From NCBI GenBank assembly GCA_016838945.1, contig JADLKP010000009.1, forward strand, positions 1 through 24,406: a stretch of 24,406 nucleotides of DNA, in the 5' to 3' direction. Positions 1 through 6,949 of this stretch are shown here, piece after piece. The position numbers and the translations under genes were made by a program. Origin of the DNA: Methanobrevibacter sp. (GTDB lineage: Archaea > Methanobacteriota > Methanobacteria > Methanobacteriales > Methanobacteriaceae). The notes beneath the pieces are model-generated. The model was not told the DNA's origin and did not search any database. It saw nothing but the letters and a program-made list of their open reading frames with translations. The stretch's first letter is position 1. Every line of letters begins with the position of its first letter.

Positions 1-87
1 AAAAACAATTAAATTTTATAGTAATATTAGTATGTTTTAATAATATATTAAATTTTTTAAAAACAATTTTAAAAACAGTCTTCACAT

Positions 88-184
88 ATATTTTAATAAT
101 TTTTTAATAAGATATTTTAAATTTCGTTAAAAATAATTTTTTTTAGATATTTTAATAATTTTTTAATTAGATATTTTAAATTTC
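88..184. repeat. Two-copy 38-bp direct repeat, period 59
   Basis: Bases 88-125 recur identically at 147-184. Both start ATATTTTAATAATTTTTTAA, differ at most at one base in the middle (AATAAG against AATTAG) and end GATATTTTAAATTTC. The second copy overlaps the end of the HEAT-repeat gene, whose stop codon lies at 176-178, so the last three codons (Ile-Glu-Ile-stop) are read from the repeat. This looks like a tandem duplication in AT-rich DNA. No function is evident. Confidence 0.8.
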
Positions 185-808
185 TATCAATGCATTTTTG
201 GTAATTCTAATTGCACCTGCACTGTGAATGCGGACAGTTTGGTTTTCATCATTTTCTGCAATGTATTCCAATCTCTCTAAGTAAGGTTTCACACAATCAG
301 GTTTTCTTTTTCCAACCACCCTGAACATTTCAGGAGCTTCTATCCTAACCTTTTCATTTTTGTCTGAAATCATTTCATAAAAGATGTCAAGCTTTTTGCA
401 AAACAAATCAGGTGCATTTACAGACATATTTTCACAAGCCCAGATAAATGCATGTCTGACATTTCCATACTCATCATCTTTCAGTTTCATCAATGTGTCC
501 AGATGATCGGTTATCAAATCTTTGTCTGCCCTTCCTATTCTTCCAATTGCATTAGCTGATCTTTCCCTTAATTTGGAATCATCATCTTCAAGGTAATCTG
601 CAATATCTTGAATGTATGGTTCCATTTCTTCAGGATATTTCAAACCCATTTCTCCAAGAATCCATAATGCCTTTGCCTTTACAGCAACAGAATAATCATC
701 ATTCAATTTAAGTGCAACATAATCTATGTTTTCTATCCAGCACCCCTTATCCTTTGCAATGGTTCTTAATTCTTTTATTATTTCCTTATCATTTGCATTG
801 TTTGACAT
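176..808 (-). CDS. HEAT-repeat protein
   Basis: This 210-residue protein consists almost wholly of helical repeats of about 35-40 residues. Repeat-type second helices are visible near residues 39-56 (VAVKAKALWILGEMG), 78-93 (LRERSANAIGRIG), 116-130 (NVRHAFIWACENM), 152-168 (KVRIEAPEMFRVVGK) and 191-205 (TVRIHSAGAIRIT). The D-x-x-x-x-V-R-x-x-A pattern is that of HEAT/PBS-lyase-type scaffolds, which bind proteins or act in complexes. No catalytic motif, signal peptide or membrane segment is seen, so it is probably a cytoplasmic scaffold whose partner is unknown. The ATG at 806-808 has no good ribosome binding site. A TATA-like TCTATAAAC (minus strand, about 839-846) lies about 33 bases upstream, so the leader is short. 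The last codons fall in a duplicated AT-rich repeat. Confidence 0.85.
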   Translation of the reverse strand: MSNNANDKEIIKELRTIAKDKGCWIENIDYVALKLNDDYSVAVKAKALWILGEMGLKYPEEMEPYIQDIADYLEDDDSKLRERSANAIGRIGRADKDLITDHLDTLMKLKDDEYGNVRHAFIWACENMSVNAPDLFCKKLDIFYEMISDKNEKVRIEAPEMFRVVGKRKPDCVKPYLERLEYIAENDENQTVRIHSAGAIRITKNALIEI

Positions 809-839
809 TTTATTACTATCCGATTCAGTAAGCTTTGGT

Positions 840-938
840 TTATAGAAGTTTAAAATGCTTGCTGATTTTTCCTAATAATTCTTTCTCATCATCACTTATA
901 AAATTCTCTAAAAGAATATATTTAATAATATCTATTTT
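840..938 (-). pseudogene. Possible relic of a short coding sequence
   Basis: The minus strand between HEAT-gene promoter DNA and the 62-bp repeat is open for 32 codons and reads like natural protein, for example ENFISDDEKELLGKISKHF, ending in TAA at 840-842. An in-frame TGA at 939-941 closes it upstream and there is no ATG. The S-D-D-E-K-E-x-L pattern resembles the last helix of winged-helix (MarR-type) regulators, but 32 codons are too few to assign. It could be a gene tail cut off by the neighbouring repeat, or chance. Confidence 0.2.
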
Positions 939-939
939 T

Positions 940-1101
940 CATCTTCATTTTTTGCATTTTAGTGTCATGTTTTTGCATTGAACATTTTTTCATTTTATTT
1001 CATCTTCGTTATTTGCATTTCAGCATGCAATTTTTGCATTTTGCATTTTTTCATTTTTATTTCATCTTCGTTATTTGCATTTCAGCATGCAATTTTTGCA
1101 T
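940..1101. repeat. Three-copy tandem repeat, unit about 62 bp, with hairpin-forming TTGCAT/ATGCAA arms
   Basis: CATCTTC-initiated units begin at 940, 1001 and 1063 (spacings 61 and 62). Copies 2 and 3 match almost exactly over 998-1039 and 1060-1101. Copy 1 is degenerate. Each good copy contains TTGCAT, then ATGCAA, then TTGCAT, so either neighbouring pair can form a 6-bp hairpin and the two pairings exclude each other. A 65-codon plus-strand reading frame across the array is a product of the repeat and is not called as a gene. The array fills most of the 809-1226 gap. Confidence 0.8.
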
Positions 1102-1226
1102 CTTATTAATCTGGGTAAGTATTCATTTATATAAGAATAATCTAACTAATATTATCTAAAGACAAATGGAATTTCATTAATCATTTAGAAAATTAAAAAA
1201 AAACAAATTTAATTAAGTGTGATCTC

Positions 1227-1502
1227 ATGTCTGAAAGTGAATTATATAGTAGAGCAGAGAAAAGAGTGGATGAAAAAATGGGCTTTTATCATCATTTATA
1301 CAGTTTCATTGCTGTAAACATAGTTCTCATTGTTATAAATGTCCTGTTTTCTCGTGGTGAATGGTGGTTTTATTGGGTAACCCTTTTTTGGGGAATCGGT
1401 TTAGTATCCCATTTTCTTAAGATCTTTGTTTTCTATGAGAAATTTGATGAAAAATACCGAGACAGAATGATTGAAAAGGAAATGGAAAAGATGAGAAAAT
1501 AA
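1227..1502 (+). CDS. Small 2TM-domain membrane protein
   Basis: The 91-residue protein matches the 2TM domain pattern. It has a short N-terminal amphipathic stretch (AEKRVDEKMGFYHHLYSF), a first hydrophobic helix near residues 24-43, a WWFYWV turn, a second helix near 49-70 containing the typical WGIGLVSH, and a charged basic/acidic tail. This family is found alone or fused to histidine kinases or LytTR proteins in bacteria. Its molecular role is not established. The ATG at 1227 is preceded by GTGATC (1219-1224), which pairs with the archaeal 16S tail. The LytTR regulator follows 132 bases downstream on the same strand, so a shared signalling role is possible but not shown. Confidence 0.8.
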   Translation: MSESELYSRAEKRVDEKMGFYHHLYSFIAVNIVLIVINVLFSRGEWWFYWVTLFWGIGLVSHFLKIFVFYEKFDEKYRDRMIEKEMEKMRK

Positions 1503-1540
1503 TCATTGATTTGAAAATGTTTATTTTATTAAAAGACAAT

Positions 1541-1629
1541 ATTTTAATTGATTATAATTATTTAAAAAAATTGTTTGGTAGTAAAAACTATATTTCAATT
1601 GATTATTTATTTAAAAAAATTGTTTGGTA
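1541..1629. repeat. Duplicated leader segment before the LytTR gene
   Basis: The segment at 1541-1580 recurs at 1592-1629 with a few changes. Both copies run from TTNAATTGATTAT to TTTAAAAAAATTGTTTGGTA, about 49 bases apart. The second copy ends five bases before the LytTR start codon and supplies its weak ribosome-binding sequence (TTGGTAAT). The first copy carries the same TTTGGTA but no start codon after it. Confidence 0.75.
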
Positions 1630-1634
1630 ATTTT

Positions 1635-2099
1635 ATGAAAGTGAATTTGTTTGTTTCAAAAGACCTGGAAGAGCCTTATGCAGAGATCCATACAGATGCA
1701 TTGACTGACAATATTCAAAAGGCAATGGTTCTTTTGGAAAATGAAGATGAATACGAAGAGGAAGGAATTGGTGACAATTCAATATTGGCTGTTAAGAAGG
1801 GACAGGATATTGTTCTTTTGGATTTTGAAGACATCTTCATGATTAGGGTAGAGGAAAAGCAGACCAAGGTCTATACAGAGGATAAGGATTATTTGGTTAA
1901 AAAGCCTCTTTATCAGATTGAAGAGAATCTTGACTCTGATTTCGTAAGGGTCTCAAAGGCAACCATTGTCAATTTGAGAAAGATAAAAAGAGTGGCTCCT
2001 TCTTTAAGGGGAATGATGTTTATTGAGCTTAAGAACGGATTGAAGGATAACATTTCAAGAAAATACCTGTCCGGTTTTAAGGAAGCTCTGGATTTATGA
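1635..2099 (+). CDS. LytTR-family DNA-binding regulator
   Basis: The ATG at 1635 gives 154 residues beginning MKVNLFVSKD. An upstream TTG start would add 20 hydrophobic residues from a duplicated leader and is less likely. Residues 1-60 form an N-terminal region (VNLFVSKDLEEPYAEIHTDAL, then an acidic EDEYEEE stretch). Residues 62-154 match the LytTR domain: ILAVKKGQDIVLLDFEDIFMIRVEEKQTKVYT, then FVRVSKATIVNLRKIKRV, then GLKDNISRKYLSGFKEAL. The R-V-S-K-x-x-I-V-N-L-x-x-I and I-S-R-K-Y motifs are diagnostic. There is no receiver domain. It matches the stand-alone LytTR regulators of Firmicutes, which pair with a DUF3021 membrane protein; that partner starts 37 bases downstream (2136). LytTR proteins bind paired direct-repeat sites and often regulate their own operon. 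Confidence 0.88.
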   Translation: MKVNLFVSKDLEEPYAEIHTDALTDNIQKAMVLLENEDEYEEEGIGDNSILAVKKGQDIVLLDFEDIFMIRVEEKQTKVYTEDKDYLVKKPLYQIEENLDSDFVRVSKATIVNLRKIKRVAPSLRGMMFIELKNGLKDNISRKYLSGFKEALDL

Positions 2100-2135
2100 T
2101 ATTTGTTGATTATGCTTATTTTTAGAGGTGGTTAT

Positions 2136-2567
2136 ATGAAATTGGATTTAATAGAAAGATTATCAATGGGAGCATTTGTAGGATGCTTCGTTGTAATGCT
2201 TGTAATGGTATTGGGATCTTATGTTGCAGGTCCTGAAAATGTATCATTCAATGGTGCGGAAATAATTGGTGCATTCTTTGGATCAATAGTTGTTGGATGG
2301 GCATTCAGCTTAAGCGGATTCATTTATGAAAAAGAGGAAGTCCCATTCCCTCTTCAAGTCATATTTCAAATGGCAATTGGTATGGGCGTATTGTTTGCTG
2401 TGGCAGTTTACTTGCAATGGATGCCAATCAGTTTAGGAATCGGTCCAATAATTACTTGGATTGCAATAGCTTGCATCTTTGCTGCAGTATTCTGGGCGGG
2501 ATTTTATGTCTATTACACTCTTCAAGCAAGGGATATAAATAAAAAATTAGAATTATCCAACGATTAA
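2136..2567 (+). CDS. DUF3021-type four-helix membrane protein, partner of the LytTR regulator
   Basis: The ATG at 2136 follows a good GAGGTG (2125-2130), which decides this start over an in-frame TTG at 2103. The 143 residues hold four hydrophobic helices at roughly 10-35, 48-68, 80-98 and 104-130, then a charged tail (ARDINKKLELSND). The order and spacing, a conserved G-A-F-x-G-S-I near helix 2, and a position directly behind a LytTR gene match DUF3021. In Firmicutes such proteins restrain or sense for their cognate LytTR regulator. Here it is probably the membrane half of a two-gene switch, the 36-base gap suggesting a shared transcript. The ligand is unknown. Confidence 0.78.
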   Translation: MKLDLIERLSMGAFVGCFVVMLVMVLGSYVAGPENVSFNGAEIIGAFFGSIVVGWAFSLSGFIYEKEEVPFPLQVIFQMAIGMGVLFAVAVYLQWMPISLGIGPIITWIAIACIFAAVFWAGFYVYYTLQARDINKKLELSND

Positions 2568-2650
2568 ATATGGATAATTCATTTTTCTTTTCTTTTTTTA
2601 ATTATTTTTTAAATATTTTATTTTTTAATTAATTTTTACCTTTTTTACTT

Positions 2651-3115
2651 CTATTTTTTAGTGACTCCAGTCAATGTTCCATCTACAATGCAGTCAAAGT
2701 CTACCTTATCAAGCCATCCTGCTTTGGTAAACATATCCATATATCCTACGCCAATGATTTTACCATCATCCTTCAGGATCTCTGCAATGGTTTTGTTCAA
2801 ATCATCAACATCAGTATTGGCTTTAGGCATGGCAAGTCCGCCTAATAGGACAACTGCATCAGAGTCATGAGAGTCTGATGTCTCTTCATTAAGCTGCATT
2901 CCATATGGCTTGAACTCAAATTGGTGACAAGCATCAATGTCAGTTCCACTAATGAAATGGGATTCCTTATCCCTTATTGCATATGAAAATAATGCTGCAA
3001 AAGGAGTGCAGACACCTGGAGTTCCTAGAAAAGTGACTTTCTCAACATCTCCGACAGCTTCCTTGAATGCCACAATGTTTCCGTTCAATCCTTTAAATTC
3101 ACTGATTGTTTCCAT
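2651..3115 (-). CDS. DUF2124 family protein
   Basis: The 154-residue protein matches DUF2124, a family essentially confined to methanogens. Visible features are a beta-alpha start (VEKVTFLGTPGVCTPFAALFSYAI, residues about 25-48), HFISGTDIDAC near 53-63, a hydrophobic strand with glycines (AVVLLGGLAMP, near 87-97) and a C-terminal strand (KIIGVGYMDMFTKAGW). It looks like a soluble alpha/beta protein, and no catalytic motif is recognised. A GGATGTGA sequence lies 5 bases upstream of the ATG on the minus strand. The gene is divergent from the amidohydrolase, with 86 bases between. Function is unknown. Confidence 0.8.
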   Translation of the reverse strand: METISEFKGLNGNIVAFKEAVGDVEKVTFLGTPGVCTPFAALFSYAIRDKESHFISGTDIDACHQFEFKPYGMQLNEETSDSHDSDAVVLLGGLAMPKANTDVDDLNKTIAEILKDDGKIIGVGYMDMFTKAGWLDKVDFDCIVDGTLTGVTKK

Positions 3116-3168
3116 GATTTCACATCCTTAATTAAATTAAGATTTCTTAATTAATCTTTTTTAAATAA

Positions 3169-3180
3169 GAATATATAAAA
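3169..3180 (+). promoter_or_regulatory. TATA box for the amidohydrolase gene (probably leaderless)
   Basis: GAATATATAAAA lies about 27 bases before the ATG at 3202. No ribosome binding site is present in the bases between. This spacing puts the transcription start at or next to the start codon, which predicts a leaderless mRNA. Confidence 0.55.
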
Positions 3181-3201
3181 CTTATTCTAAAATTATTATT
3201 G

Positions 3202-4344
3202 ATGAAGACTATAGCAAATGGATTAATCCTAAAAGGGATTGATTTGAATCCAATTAAGGAAAACATTGTCATTGATGATGAAAACAATATCATTGAAATC
3301 TCCAAGGATGCTCAAGAAGGAAAAATCATAGATGCATCTGGCAAAATGCTTTGCCCAAGGTTCATCAATGCACATACCCATATTGGAGACTCCATAATCA
3401 AAGATGAAGGTGATGGATTAAGCTTGGATGAGGTTGTAAAGCCACCTAATGGAATAAAGCACAAGGCTTTGGAATCTGCAAGTGATGATGAGCTCATTGA
3501 AGCCATGAGAGAGTCAATGTGGGATATGTACAATCTTGGAATCAGTCATTTCATTGACTATCGTGAAGGTGGCCTTGAAGGGGTCAAGCTTCTAAAGGAA
3601 GCGGCTAAAGACATTCCTATCACTCCTATCATACTTGCTCGAGACAGCTCATTTTATGGGGAAGACGCTAATTATCATCAGGTTAAGATAGCAATCAGAA
3701 AGCTTTTAAAGCATGCTGATGGCATTGGATTAAGCGGTTTTGCTGAAATTGACACAACAGTTGCAGAAATAATCTGTGAAAAATGTGAGAAGGAAGGAAA
3801 GATCTCTTCCATTCATGTTGCTGAAAACGAGAGCAACCAATTCACATCTCTTGAGAAAACAAGCAAGACAGAGCCTCAAAGAGCATTTGATGCAGGATTC
3901 AATCAGGTTGTCCATATGACCAATCCAAAGGAAGATGACATCAACCAACTTTCAATATCAAAGAGTTCACTCACTATATGCCCTCGTTCAAATGGTGCAT
4001 TGGGTGTTGGAATGATTCCACTTTTTGAAGTGTTGAAAACAGGCGTCAAGCCTTTGATAGGAACTGACAATATAATGATAAATAGGCCTAACCTATTTAG
4101 GGAAATGGAGTTTACATTAAAGATGATGAAGGGAATATCCAAGAATTACATAGCTCCAGTTGAAATATTGAAAATGGCAACAACAACGGTATGTGTAGCT
4201 GATTCATTAAGTGAAAAGATCAATAAATCATACATTGAAGAAGGTCAAAATGCAGAGTTTATGATGGTAAATCAGAAATCAAACAATCCCTATTTGAGTT
4301 TGATCAATAGGACTGAAGCTGATGACATCATTGATATTTTTTAA
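3202..4344 (+). CDS. Amidohydrolase-superfamily metal-dependent hydrolase (deaminase/chlorohydrolase type)
   Basis: With the ATG at 3202 the protein has 380 residues. A TTG one codon earlier is unlikely to be used. Metal-binding motifs of the ATZ/TRZ-SAH deaminase subgroup are all in place: N-A-H58-T-H60, then I-H205-V-A-E208, then V-V-H238, then G-T-D289-N. An N-terminal beta-sandwich precedes the barrel (ANGLILKGIDL to DASGKMLCPRFINAHTH) and the chain closes with the returning sandwich strands. A conserved CPRSN loop follows H238. Such enzymes deaminate or dechlorinate nitrogen heterocycles or nucleosides. The chain is shorter than the methanogen 5'-deoxyadenosine deaminase type, so the substrate is left open. 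The gene stands alone, converging on the alpha/beta hydrolase. Confidence 0.85.
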   Translation: MKTIANGLILKGIDLNPIKENIVIDDENNIIEISKDAQEGKIIDASGKMLCPRFINAHTHIGDSIIKDEGDGLSLDEVVKPPNGIKHKALESASDDELIEAMRESMWDMYNLGISHFIDYREGGLEGVKLLKEAAKDIPITPIILARDSSFYGEDANYHQVKIAIRKLLKHADGIGLSGFAEIDTTVAEIICEKCEKEGKISSIHVAENESNQFTSLEKTSKTEPQRAFDAGFNQVVHMTNPKEDDINQLSISKSSLTICPRSNGALGVGMIPLFEVLKTGVKPLIGTDNIMINRPNLFREMEFTLKMMKGISKNYIAPVEILKMATTTVCVADSLSEKINKSYIEEGQNAEFMMVNQKSNNPYLSLINRTEADDIIDIF

Positions 4345-4383
4345 ATAATCTTTTTTTCAGTATTTTTTTTATTTTTTTTATTT
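4345..4383. terminator. T-rich bidirectional termination region
   Basis: The 39 bases between the two convergent stop codons hold plus-strand T runs of 7, 8 and 8. These suit archaeal intrinsic termination of the amidohydrolase transcript. The minus-strand direction has only A runs here, so termination of the opposite gene is less clear. Confidence 0.5.
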
Positions 4384-5160
4384 TTATCCTATGAAATCTT
4401 TTATCAGATTTTCTATTTCTTTAGGTTTTTCCACCATCATCATATGTCCTGCATCCTTTAACAATTCATATCTGCAGTTTAGGGCCTCTGCCACTTCAAT
4501 ACCTCTTTCTGGAGGAACTATCTTGTCATATTCTGCTGATATCACCATTGTTTCAGCTTTTACTTTATCAATTTCCTTTAGATTATCAAAGTCTGCAATG
4601 GCTTTTGTTTCTGCAATCCTATCTTCTGTGCTAAGTTCATTTCCTTGTGGTCTCATAGTCCTTAAATCTTCAGGAATATTGGTTGTAGGTGCAAATATGT
4701 TTTCCCTCATGATTTTTCCATATTCTTCCTTTGTCACGCTTTCGAGAGATAATCCTTTAGATTTAAGAAGATTTGTAATTGCTGGATTTGAGCTGTCTCC
4801 CTTGGTGCCGATAAGGATGAGCTTTTCAAAGACATCTGATATTTCACTGGCTCTAAGTGCAATAAAGGAACCCATGGAATAACCTATGGCGGTTACGTTT
4901 TTGAGCTTAAGGTCTTTTGTAAATGACACGACATCATTTGCAAGGTCTTCAAGGGTGTAACTGGCAATTCTATCACTTTCACCATGTCCGCGACAATCGA
5001 TTGTATATACTTTGTATTTGTCTATCAGCCCATTTCTCATAAGGAACATGGTTTCTTTGGAAGATGAAAGCCCATGAATCAGAAGAATGGTTTTTCCATC
5101 TTCACACCCAGATTCATCATATGCAAGTCTAATTCCATTTGTTTCGATAAATTTAGTCAT
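4384..5160 (-). CDS. Alpha/beta-fold hydrolase
   Basis: The 258-residue protein has the full alpha/beta-hydrolase layout. An oxyanion-hole motif L-I-H-G is at residues 27-30, followed by CRGHGESD near 56-63. The nucleophile elbow is G-Y-S95-M-G, the acid is D212 in SAEYDKIVPP, and the histidine is H239 in DAGHMMMVEKP. A cap region of about 60 residues (120-185) separates the elbow from the acid. There is no signal peptide, so it is cytoplasmic. The family covers esterases, lyase-like members and epoxide or C-C hydrolases, and the substrate cannot be read from the sequence. No ribosome binding site precedes the ATG, and a TATA box lies about 25 bases upstream, so the message is probably leaderless. 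Confidence 0.87.
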   Translation of the reverse strand: MTKFIETNGIRLAYDESGCEDGKTILLIHGLSSSKETMFLMRNGLIDKYKVYTIDCRGHGESDRIASYTLEDLANDVVSFTKDLKLKNVTAIGYSMGSFIALRASEISDVFEKLILIGTKGDSSNPAITNLLKSKGLSLESVTKEEYGKIMRENIFAPTTNIPEDLRTMRPQGNELSTEDRIAETKAIADFDNLKEIDKVKAETMVISAEYDKIVPPERGIEVAEALNCRYELLKDAGHMMMVEKPKEIENLIKDFIG

Positions 5161-5180
5161 GATTTAATTTTTATAAATTT

Positions 5181-5190
5181 AAATATAAAT
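5181..5190 (-). promoter_or_regulatory. TATA box for the alpha/beta hydrolase gene
   Basis: On the minus strand the bases read ATTTATATTT, 21-30 bases upstream of the start codon at 5160. A second TTTATAA-like sequence lies closer at 5169-5178. With the first, transcription would begin at the ATG itself, in keeping with the missing ribosome binding site. Confidence 0.45.
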
Positions 5191-5299
5191 AAATTGCACA
5201 GATTCTTGTTTTAAAGTTAGGGATTAATTATTCTGATTGATGTCTGCTTGTTTATTTTTGTGATGAATTTTCAATTCTTCCAAAAACTATATTATCATT

Positions 5300-5310
5300 G
5301 TTTTATAAAT
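5300..5310 (+). promoter_or_regulatory. TATA box for the UspA gene
   Basis: GTTTTATAAAT lies about 60 bases before the start codon, predicting a leader of roughly 30 bases that carries the AGTGAT ribosome binding site. Confidence 0.45.
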
Positions 5311-5364
5311 CTTAATATAGTTAATAATTTAATTTTAAGTTATTAATTTATCTAAGTGATTGAA

Positions 5365-5808
5365 ATGGCTGAACAATTATATAAAAAAATTTTATTACCT
5401 ACTGACGGTTCCAGATATGCTGACAAGTCTGTCAAGCATGCTTTAGCTATTGCAGCAGCCAGTGATGCTGAAATAATCGCATTAAGCGTTATTGAAAATT
5501 CATTTCCAATGAATCTTTCCGGAAGGGAGACTGTAGCTGAAATCAATGAGTTGCTTGAAGATGAGACTAGGGCAAACCTTAAAAAGGTGGAAAAGCTTAG
5601 AGACGATGAAGGCATGGATGTAAAGATCACTACAAAAATAGCTCAAGGGTCTCCTGCAAAAACCATTCTGGAAGTTGCTGAAGCAGAAGATGTTGACCTT
5701 ATCGTCATCGGAAGTTCAGGAAAGTCTGGAATTGATATATTGCTGATGGGCAGTGTAGCAGATAAGGTTGTAAGATCCGCTAAATGCAGCGTATTGGTTG
5801 TACACTAA
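5365..5808 (+). CDS. Universal stress protein, UspA family
   Basis: The ATG at 5365 gives 147 residues (MAEQLYKKILLPTDGS). AGTGAT at 5355-5360 pairs with the 16S tail and overlaps the in-frame upstream GTG, so the ATG is preferred. The Usp fold is clear. The first strand K-K-I-L-L-P-T-D-G-S binds the nucleotide. The C-terminal loop GSSGKSGIDILLMGSV has the G-x2-G-x9-G-S pattern of ATP-binding members, and the closing strand is SVLVVH. The length is normal for a single-domain UspA. ATP-binding Usp proteins accumulate under stress or growth arrest. The gene has its own promoter and a long T-rich end. Confidence 0.92.
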   Translation: MAEQLYKKILLPTDGSRYADKSVKHALAIAAASDAEIIALSVIENSFPMNLSGRETVAEINELLEDETRANLKKVEKLRDDEGMDVKITTKIAQGSPAKTILEVAEAEDVDLIVIGSSGKSGIDILLMGSVADKVVRSAKCSVLVVH

Positions 5809-5812
5809 ACTT

Positions 5813-5866
5813 TTATTTTTTTTAACTTTTTTTTAACTTTTTTTAACTTCTTTTTACTTTTTTTAA
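5813..5866 (+). terminator. T-run array after the UspA gene
   Basis: Repeated TTAACTTTTTT-like units give four or more T runs of 5-9 just behind the stop codon, with no stem-loop. This matches archaeal T-tract termination. The repeat of the unit looks like slippage. Confidence 0.55.
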
Positions 5867-5998
5867 TTTATTATTCTATTCTTTTTTTATTATTTCAGAT
5901 ATTTTTCTCATTTATATTATTTTCATGTTTTTTAGGATTATTTTTCAATTAGCATAAGTTAAATACAATGTATTCCAAATATTTAATTAGGTTTTAAC

Positions 5999-6625
5999 AT
6001 GAAAGAAATAGAATTTGACTTGGAGAACAATCCCTTCATTAACTTTTTATCATCAAGATATGCAATGTCTGCAAGAGTGAATGTGGAAGACATGTGGAAT
6101 TATTCAAAGGAAAATAACTTGTCATTCTTTATAATGTCCTTAGGTGCCTTAATGAATTCATTGAATGCAATACCTGAGATGAGGAGAAGAATCATTGATG
6201 ATAAGGTTATTGAATTCAGCTCCTTGGATGTGGTTTGCCCGATAATGAATAAGGAACAGACAGTTTTTAAGGAAGTGAGAGTGGAAGATCCTCAAAGGTT
6301 CAACCACATCCTAAAATGGCATGATTATGTGGAAGACCATTTGCTGAATGTAATGGAAGGTGTTGACGAGGCATTCACCATAGATACAATGGAAAGGGAT
6401 AAGATCAATATTGCAAATTACTCCTGCATCCCTTGGATTGATTTTGATTCAATAACTAATGCTGTGGCTTCTGGCAATGCGATTCAACCATTGGTTACTT
6501 GGGGAAAGGTCAATGAAGACTATGAAATGACCGTGTCCATAACAGTCAGCCATATATTTGTAAATGGTTTGGAGTTGGCTAAGTTCTATAAAAATGCCCA
6601 AAAGAATTTTAATACCTTAATCTAA
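5999..6625 (+). CDS. Chloramphenicol acetyltransferase-like (CAT family) protein
   Basis: The 208-residue protein matches the type A CAT fold in length and order. It has an N-terminal NNPFINFLSSRYAMSARVNV strand region, M-S-L-G-A-L-M-N-S-L-N-A-I-P-E-M-R-x-R near residues 46-63, a V-C-P-I-M strand near 79-83, and the conserved S142-C-I-P-W-I-D-F. The catalytic site reads S-H185-I-F-V-N189-G. The catalytic histidine is kept, but the aspartate of the H-x-x-x-D-G motif is asparagine. In CAT that aspartate orders the active site through an arginine salt bridge, so the protein may acetylate another substrate or be weakly active. A resistance role should not be assumed. A weak AGGT precedes the ATG. 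Confidence 0.82.
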   Translation: MKEIEFDLENNPFINFLSSRYAMSARVNVEDMWNYSKENNLSFFIMSLGALMNSLNAIPEMRRRIIDDKVIEFSSLDVVCPIMNKEQTVFKEVRVEDPQRFNHILKWHDYVEDHLLNVMEGVDEAFTIDTMERDKINIANYSCIPWIDFDSITNAVASGNAIQPLVTWGKVNEDYEMTVSITVSHIFVNGLELAKFYKNAQKNFNTLI

Positions 6626-6949
6626 AAATTCTTTTTAGCATTGGTCATTTTTTATAAAATTTTTTATAGTTTTTTCTATTTTTAATATAAGATATTTTGA
6701 TAATCCCTTAACTTCCTATTTTTTCACTTATTTTTTATGGTTTATACTAAAATTATTTAAATGATAAAAAATATATTAACAAATGTTTAATAAGAATATT
6801 ACTTTTTGTTAAAATTTAACAAAAACATTTTAAGTATGTGATAATTGGGAAAGAGAAAAACAAGATAAGCTTTCTAATTTTTAAACATATGAATTATCAT
6901 AATACTATTTAATTTCAATCTTATTTAAAAATCAATAATGGTGTTACTT
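6626..6949. other. 324-base intergenic region with one palindrome and no gene
   Basis: This AT-rich stretch separates the CAT-like gene from the CBS gene. It holds a TATA-like AAATATATTAA near 6768-6778 and a perfect palindrome at 6803-6825, described separately. No reading frame with a plausible start and protein-like composition was found. Confidence 0.6.
6803..6825. promoter_or_regulatory. Perfect 23-bp palindrome, candidate operator of the CBS gene
   Basis: The arms TTTTTGTTAAA and TTTAACAAAAA are exact reverse complements around a single A at 6814. The palindrome lies about 30 bases after a TATA-like sequence (6768-6778), near where transcription would begin, and 125 bases before the CBS start codon. 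This position suits a repressor site. No regulator is assigned. Confidence 0.45.

Noticed and set aside
962..1159. Plus-strand 65-codon reading frame across the 62-bp repeat
   Set aside because: It is made of the tandem repeat, is dominated by Phe, His, Ile and Cys, lacks a ribosome binding site and shifts frame between copies.
5999..6625. Chloramphenicol resistance gene acquired by transfer
   Set aside because: The active-site change and the absence of mobile-element signs make a resistance role unsupported, so only the family is called.
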